From: Crotophaga sulcirostris
Taxonomy: Eukaryota; Chordata; Aves; Cuculiformes; Crotophagidae
Direction: 5' to 3'
Length of the DNA: 64,000 bases
Assembly: GCA_013397455.1 (NCBI GenBank)
Contig: VYZB01000173.1
Location: 1,273,407 to 1,337,406 of the forward strand
Shown here piece by piece: positions 57,666 to 64,000 of this stretch. The position numbers and the translations under genes are program-made. The notes beneath the pieces are model-generated. The model searched no databases. It worked only from the letters and a program-made list of their open reading frames with translations, and had not been told where the DNA came from. Position 1 is the stretch's first letter, and the number at the start of each line of letters is the position of its first letter.

Positions 57666-60429
57666 GCCTCAACAATAGCCCCGCTGTTGCTTTCAAGACA
57701 GAACCTCTTCAGACAAACCGGGCTTAATCCTGACCCCGCTTACGCCCGCCCGGACTCTGCCGAGGTCGGTGGGGTTTTGGAGCCAAGGGCTGGGGGCAGG
57801 ATCTGGCCTCACGGAGACGATGTCTGCCTTTTCACCTTGTGCTACAGCCTCTGAGAAACCTTGGTAACTGGTTGGAATATAACCACCTTGGGGAAAAGGC
57901 AAGTGGAGAGGAGCAGGTAATAAGATTTCTAACTGGTGCTGGTAGAAAGAAGGAAGTAATATAACAGTTTAATTAATCTATGCCTATTAGCGTTATTAAA
58001 GAAAACAGGGAGCTATTGGAGATTTACCTCGGAGAATATCATCAAACAGGGACCTTCTGCAGGGAATTTTATGTCTCTGTGCCCAATTTATAACCAGCAC
58101 GGAGGTGTGGTGTTAGTGACAGCCAGTGCTGAAATGTCACAGTGCTTAGAAGTCATTAGCTGGGGACACAGGGAGAGAGAAAGAGAGCATGGAGGAGGGG
58201 ACAAGGGAGAAATGGGGAAAGAAGGAAAAGGAATTAATTTAATTAAAAATATCTTTAGAGCCTGTCTCTTGATTTGTGTGGTTTTGGGGCTTGGCAGAGC
58301 TGCTGAGAAAGGTGTGGAAGGAAAATCAAGGTTGCTGGGGCTTTTTGAAGCTGATAAAAAAAAATAAGCACACTTTTCATGTTCAGGAAGATAAATCCCC
58401 ATTTTCTCAGTCTCAAGACAATCCAGTTATTTACTGACAGTTTTACTGTGAAATAAAAAGGGCTTTAAGCTTCTTTCTACTTGATGTCTCCATAGTCTGA
58501 ATATTATTAGATCCCAGCCTGGTGCAGCTGGAGTTTTGGTTAATAAATTTAACGTCATTAGACAGAAAAGCCTTCTACTGAATGTTGCAATTCTTCCCCC
58601 CCCCCCCTTTTTTTTTTCTTTTTTTTTTTTGCCGTTGCAGTCAGACTGTATGTAGGTGGTAAGAATCAAAAGAAAGGAAGTACGCTTGGCAAATAGGGGA
58701 GTGCTAAAAAAGGGTTTTGCTCGGGCTCAGGTTCGGCGCGAGGGTGTTTTTCCTGCAGACGAGGTTGGGCTGAGCTCACCCTGGGCAGACGCACCCCAGC
58801 GCTACCACGGTTTCGCAGTGTCTCTCTGCGAAACCCTCCTGCTTACACAGTGGTGGAGAATCTTGGGGTGCTCAGCCCATTCGAGGGGATGCGCTGTGGG
58901 TGGCCGTGCCCGCTGGCACAACGAGGTCTTGCGTGTCCCTGGGAGCGGCAATGCCATGACACTCAGGGGATGCCTTGGCACCATCACCATAGGGCTGTGC
59001 TTAGGGTAGCTTTTCTGAGAGAAAAAGGTGTCTTTTTCACCCAAAGTCTGCCTTGGGGTCATAGCAAGGCCAAGGGTTGGCACAGACAAACGTGCCTTGG
59101 TGGAACAAGGCAGGGAAGAGATGGGGTGGGCGAGAAGGCAGATGGTGGTGGGGCCTCTGTCTTTCCCCTGCAGAGAGCCAAGCAGCTGCGGCCCCTCAGA
59201 GTGGGATCACTCCATGGAAGGAGAGCTCCCACCCCAAGTCAGGCAGGGCACTGTTCTCCCCTCAGGGCAGCCACCATCTTCTGTTTCCCCTGCCACCTCC
59301 TGTCCTCAGCTGCTGCCCTCCCCTGCCCCCCCTGCCATGGCTGCAAGCCTTCTCCTGCCAGGAAACACACCAACTGGGAGGAAGAGACTGAAGAAGATGC
59401 CAAGGAAGATGTTGAAGCACTCTCATCCCTCTGCCATGCATCTAGCCAGTTTCTTCACCAGCTCCTGCCCTACCGCCTTCTGGCCACAAGCAGGCAGCTG
59501 CCATGGCTGGGTCCTCCCTCCTTGCCAACAAGCTTGAAGCAAGGCAGGGTTGGAGAAGATGCTTCATCTTGGGGAGCTGGTCCCTGTGGGTTGCCTAAAA
59601 CAGGTCCCACATGGTGGTTTTCTAACCCCAAAACCCCACAGGTGCTGCGGACACCAGGAGAGAGCTTTGATGGCGGGAGCGGCGCTGTGAGTCACCTCCC
59701 AGATGTGGGTTTCACGCTACGCAGAAAGAGCCTCTGCGTCGAGATAAGCCCTTTTATAAAATCAATAGCGGTGGCTGGAAGTGGAGAAGCAGAAGAGGGG
59801 TCTCGGGGAGACAGCAAGGGGCCAGGGTTGGCCGGGGCCGGGCAGGGACGGTTACGGAGCCGGGGGCTGCTGGGACGGGAAGGAAGTGGTTGTTGTGGGA
59901 GTAACGTCAGGAAGAGCCTCCGCTGGGGCCCGGGCGGGCAAGCAGAGGGGAAGATCAGAGAGTTCATGGGATGGGGACGGGGAGGGAGCGCTCGAGGGAG
60001 AAGAGGCCGAGGGGAAGGGTCCGGTGTCAGGATGGGATGGGGGTTAAGCCCCAGGCAGTGGTGTGCTGGGAGACGCTTGTCTTGGGAGCCCAAGCAACCC
60101 CAAAACGCTGCAGGACTCGGTTTATTCCCCTGCCTAAAGTGATTTCTCCAAAAAGGTTGTTTCTTTTTTTAAAAAAAATCCCCCCTCTGGTGAATAAAAG
60201 CAAAACAAATAATCGCAAGAAGCAGGGCCGGGTAATTAGCAGCAGATGGCTCGCGATGACAGGTACCTTCATACCTGTGCACCCCTATATAACAGCCTTC
60301 CCACTTGGAGGTGCTCCCGGATCCGCCGCTCTCGCCAGCTGAACAATCGCAGCCCGGCTAGAGGCACCGATACAGGAGCGCAGGCAGCAGCGCCTGTGAG
60401 CTGCTTTAGGGAAATCCAGTTTAGAGCCA
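57666..60429. other. Noncoding sequence, no gene seen
   Basis: AT-rich at 57900-58080 and 58380-58560 (TTTAATTAATCTATGCC, GTTAATAAATTTAACG), GC-rich at 59770-60060. The 430-codon open frame across 58850-60142 is GC-driven, has no recognisable domain and crosses clear noncoding sequence. Confidence 0.4.
58596..58630. repeat. Poly(C)-poly(T) tract
   Basis: About 12 C followed by about 10 T, C and 12 T: a pure pyrimidine run of about 35 bases. Confidence 0.9.
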
Positions 60430-60720
60430 AGGCAATGCATGCAGAGTCATTAATCTAGGTCTAGTGCCAATAGGGATGGCTTTGCATTAGCGCCGGGCCC
60501 CTTTGTAGTTCAGACAATCCGTCGTATTCAAACAGCGCGAGATAACGCTGCAGAAAGCTGAGACCATCGCAGCTCATTCCTCCTGTAAGGGGCGGGGGGA
60601 GAGGATTTACAGGCAAAATAGCATTGCATTAATGGGGCTGCTCAGTATTCTGCACAGCCGCTCGCGGATAATGTCTTTGCAAACTAACTGCAATAAATTA
60701 ATTAAATTAATCTACTATGC
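60430..60720. promoter_or_regulatory. Candidate conserved noncoding element, POU/homeodomain-rich
   Basis: Contains CATGCAGAGTCATTAATC, GGCTTTGCATTAGCGCC (POU/SOX-like), ATAGCATTGCATTAATGG, GATAATGTCTTTGCAAAC and AATAAATTAATTAAATTAATC within 290 bp. The array is not a simple repeat and its AT-rich words are varied, as in developmental enhancers. Confidence 0.35.
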
Positions 60721-63700
60721 CGTGCTTGTCCCCACCCAACATCAAATTCAAGGATGATCAGGGCTTGCCTTATCCTCCATAGTCTACGAAAGAATCTGAT
60801 CTCACTTGCTCTAGAGTTTCTGAGGCACTGAATTGCAAAGTACCACCTGCCTCACTAAACTAATCACCAGCCTGGTGGTTTAGATCACATCAGTTTTACA
60901 TGTAATTAAGACTGTCCAGGAGGGCATGCAGCTGCTTACATGGTCGTTCCCTCTTATACAGCAACGTGCCTCCTGCTCAGATAGGTGCAATTAAACAAGC
61001 CTGTTCACAGTCATTAAGCATTAATGCACCTCATTAGCATAAGAACTGGAAGAAGCTTTGATGCAGGGAACCCCGCAGGAGAAGGAGATAGAGAGAGATG
61101 TACATACAGACAGGGAGGCGAAGGGCTGGGCCACCACCTCCTCGTGGCCCCGACCAACCATTCCAGCTCCATTTCTCCAAAGCAATGAGCCATGCCGTGC
61201 CCTCCTCCCCAGAAATGGGACTGGGTTATCTTCCTCTCCCCCTCCCCCCTTTCTAAATTATGCTGGTGGAAAAAAAAAAAAAAACAACAAAACCAACCAC
61301 CAAACCCAAACTGTTGGGATATTAACCTAGCGAATCCATTAATAAGCTGAACTCTCTGTTGGCTTTGACACAGCACACTAAAGCTTTAAAGAGACAGGGC
61401 CCCAGACACTGGAGATAGGGGCAGAGACAACAGCGCTAACAAAGAGCCACTGTTGCCACGGCCGTGGCCATCTCGGGTAGGTCCAGCTGTCTCTGGTGTT
61501 CTGTTTTCCAGACACAAAGAGCAGACTGAACCGTTTTTGGTCTGAATGGCTTTCATTTGATGGTAGAGAAAATGAGAGGGAAGAAAGAATCTAAGTAAAG
61601 TGTCCAGGAGAGAAAAAAAAAAAAAGAAAAAAAAGAAGAAAAGAGCATGGTGTGCTGCAGGTCTTCAATGAGAAAGGCTGCAGCTCCTTGGAGCACAAAA
61701 TGGGGCTGTCTCAGGGCGCAAAGGGAAGGCGACGTCGTGATTTCGGAGCAGTGCATGCCACCACGAGCGAGGAACTGTGGGTAGGCAAGGACGCACGCCC
61801 CAGGGGGCTGGGACGGACGCTGCCTGTCTCTTACACGCTTGCCCAACGCTTTGCACTGTGATGCACAGTCTCCCAGCGCTGTCCAGCCACAGACAATAAA
61901 CAGCTTGTCTAACTTGGTTTTAATCCCAAGGGAACAACCTATGTTTGTACCGCTCCGGCACCACCGGGCTCAGAGCCCATTAGGAGACTCTATCCTGGAC
62001 CACTGCGTGTTCAGATGCAGAGCCTCAGTGAGCTTCACTGTCACCATGGTAAGAAACGGGCATGCACTGGGATCCTGAATCAGCTGGAAAAAGTGAATCT
62101 CCAAGAGAAATGGCTTCAAGGAACCACCACGCTTACGCAGTACCACAAGGCTGTTCCAAGTCCACACCCCAACCCAAACTGTACCCCAAGGCTCCGTCCC
62201 AGGATGGGATGGGATGGGCTCACCTCGAACAACCCTTCTGCTGCAGTTGCAGCCTCAAGATGCCCAAGTCATGCCCTTGCATCTCTACCAGAGGTCAAGC
62301 CTACATCCCATAAGCTTTAAAAACAGGCCTGAAATGTCTAGTCTAGAATCCTCTGTTATACAGCACAGCTCTGGAAGATAGAAACGGAAGCTGAACCTGT
62401 TAAATCCATAGACTCATCCACTGGAGAGCCATGCAGGCTCATCCCTACAGGACGCTCTCTGGCCCTCTCTCTAGTCCAGTTCATAAGTGATAAAAGCATC
62501 CACGACTGCAGCTCTCATCTGGGAAGAAGAACAAACAACCCAAGCAGATCTTACCACTGGGAAATGGTTTCTAAGGGTCTCCAGAGATAGCCTCTTTCCT
62601 ATGCTCATTCCATTAGTGCTGTGCATGCTCCATTGTCCCAGTCTCTCCCTCCTTAGTGGTTACACCGTAGGAATACAAACAAATTTCAAATCCCCTGTAG
62701 CTATTTGGCCCACGTTGATAATCATTTTCCCTCCTTGAGCACCTTTTATCTAGAGATCTGGAAGCATCTCCCTGCTAATAGTTATTAGCTTTTCCACCAT
62801 CATGCAACGTAGGGTTAGCACTGCTACATTTTACAGCTGAGGGGAACCCAGGCACAACAGAGAGAATCAGCCCTGTCAAGTGGTGCATCCTCTTGTGCCC
62901 TATGGAATGGCACAGGGATGTCGGTGTTCAGCCCCTTGCTGAATTGGGTCCTAAATGGTTTGCCAACAGCATCAGAGAGAAGAAGAGACCCCAGGTTTGT
63001 GCCCGAGTCACCAAACCTTCTGTTTTCACTTCTGCGCCTAGAGAAGCCAATGGAAGGTCTCCCATGGATGGCAATGGGAAGTTCATGCTTTTTGAGTCAG
63101 CTGAAACAGCTTTTTGTTGCTTTTTTGGAGGGCAAAGAGGCTTTTACTGCACAGTCGTTTTGATAAACCAAGGAGGCAGGCTTTTACCCAGCAACAGGCT
63201 GGGAGAATGACTGATGGAGACCATGACCCCAGTGAACCACAGCCTTGCTCCCCTAGTCCCTTCCCATTTGCCTTTTGTGATTACAATTAGTAGTGGGTGC
63301 TGGCAGGTGGGGGAAAAATAAAATAAAATAAAAGCCCCCCCCCCACTGCTCCCACCCCCTCATTGTCTGTGTGAGGCTGGCTGAGCCTCTGCACACTGCA
63401 GTCCTCTGCCCATTGTACTGCTGAGAACATGCGAACAGACGCTCTCGGGCGATGGGTTTTATTGAACGCAACTTCAATGGCAAATGGAAGGGGGGGAGAG
63501 GAAGAAAAAAAAAAAAAAAAGCCTTGAAAATCTATGCCAAAAAAAAGAGGTGGGGAGGGTGTTTTTTAATGCAATCAATGGCTCCTTCCTATAACTCTGC
63601 CTGTTGTGAGGAAATTTTTTTCCAGTAGCAGCCAGCAGCAGTCCCAAGGCTGTGACATTGCTGTAACGCTTGGAGCTCAGCTCTCTATCTCTGGCAGCAG

Positions 63701-64000
63701 CCCCGTCTTTTTGTCATTATTGGCTGTGATTGCAGGGGGTGCAAGCCAGCTCGCCGAGTGCTGAGATATTGCTGCCTTCCCCTCCCTCTGGACAACCTGC
63801 CCTCGGAGAGGAGGGCGATGGGGAGGAGGTGGGGGTGAAAGAGGGAGCTGAATTCTCTCTGCCTCCCCTGAGCAAGCTCCTATCCAAACCCACATGGATA
63901 GGTAGAGGTCCCTAAGGCCCTTTCGGAAAGCTCATTAGGAAAGTAGTGACAGATGCATTAGCTATTAAAAAAAGGGGGGGGAGAAGCTATCATAGAACTT
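60721..64000. other. Noncoding sequence to the window end, no gene seen
   Basis: No recognised exon. AT-rich stretches at 60890-61070 (ACATGTAATTAAGACTG, GCATTAATGCACCTCATTAGC) and A-rich runs at 61269-61285, 61611-61640 and 63505-63545. The upstream neighbour of RAI1 in mammals, PEMT, was looked for by its FNPLYW and GDYFGIL motifs and not seen. Confidence 0.4.

Noticed and set aside
58850..60142. Plus-strand 430-codon open frame
   Set aside because: It starts at GTG, ends in Gly/Arg-rich sequence from a GC-rich block, has no domain and lies in apparently noncoding flank.

Overview
This is vertebrate nuclear DNA, almost certainly from a bird. The evidence is one very large, recognisable vertebrate coding exon spliced to short exons, plus several CR1 LINE fragments of the avian type, recognisable by their 3' ends (TCATAGAATCATAGAATGG on the opposite strand). 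The species cannot be fixed from the sequence alone. There are no bacterial-style operons, no CRISPR arrays and no intact transposable elements.

The only protein-coding gene I can support is RAI1 (retinoic acid induced 1), on the minus strand at the left end. Its giant coding exon runs 7740 down to 2143 (1,866 codons). Two short downstream exons at 1053-960 and 675-626 complete most of the C-terminal extended PHD (ePHD) zinc finger. All junctions have GT/AG sites and the phases match, giving 1,914 codons before the last few residues. The stop codon and final exon were not found and probably lie left of base 1.

The remaining ~56 kb (7.8-64 kb) shows no recognisable coding gene. It is most simply read as the long 5' intron(s) and upstream flank of RAI1. 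It holds five CR1 fragments (10.5, 11.3, 18.0, 31.3 and 51.4 kb), several minisatellites and a 125-base assembly gap at 12576-12700. A ~220-bp polypurine tract lies at 14.1 kb. Three CpG-rich patches (21.2, 28.8 and 46.2-47.0 kb) could be promoters. Several AT-rich islands dense in homeodomain, POU, SOX or TCF-like words look like conserved regulatory elements. Two minus-strand blocks with good splice sites and no long ORF (39855-39935 and 46875-46953) are candidate RAI1 5' noncoding exons. Two plus-strand blocks at 50.5 and 52.5 kb could belong to an antisense or divergent transcript.

I see no new multi-gene system. The observations most worth a second look are: a decamer-based minisatellite next to the main RAI1 exon that contains five copies of the C/EBP-ATF word TGATGCAA; a diverged ~60-bp periodic array at 33.75-34.0 kb; the candidate 5' exons; and a TATA/CCAAT/octamer cluster followed by a polyadenylation signal at 15.1-15.4 kb.
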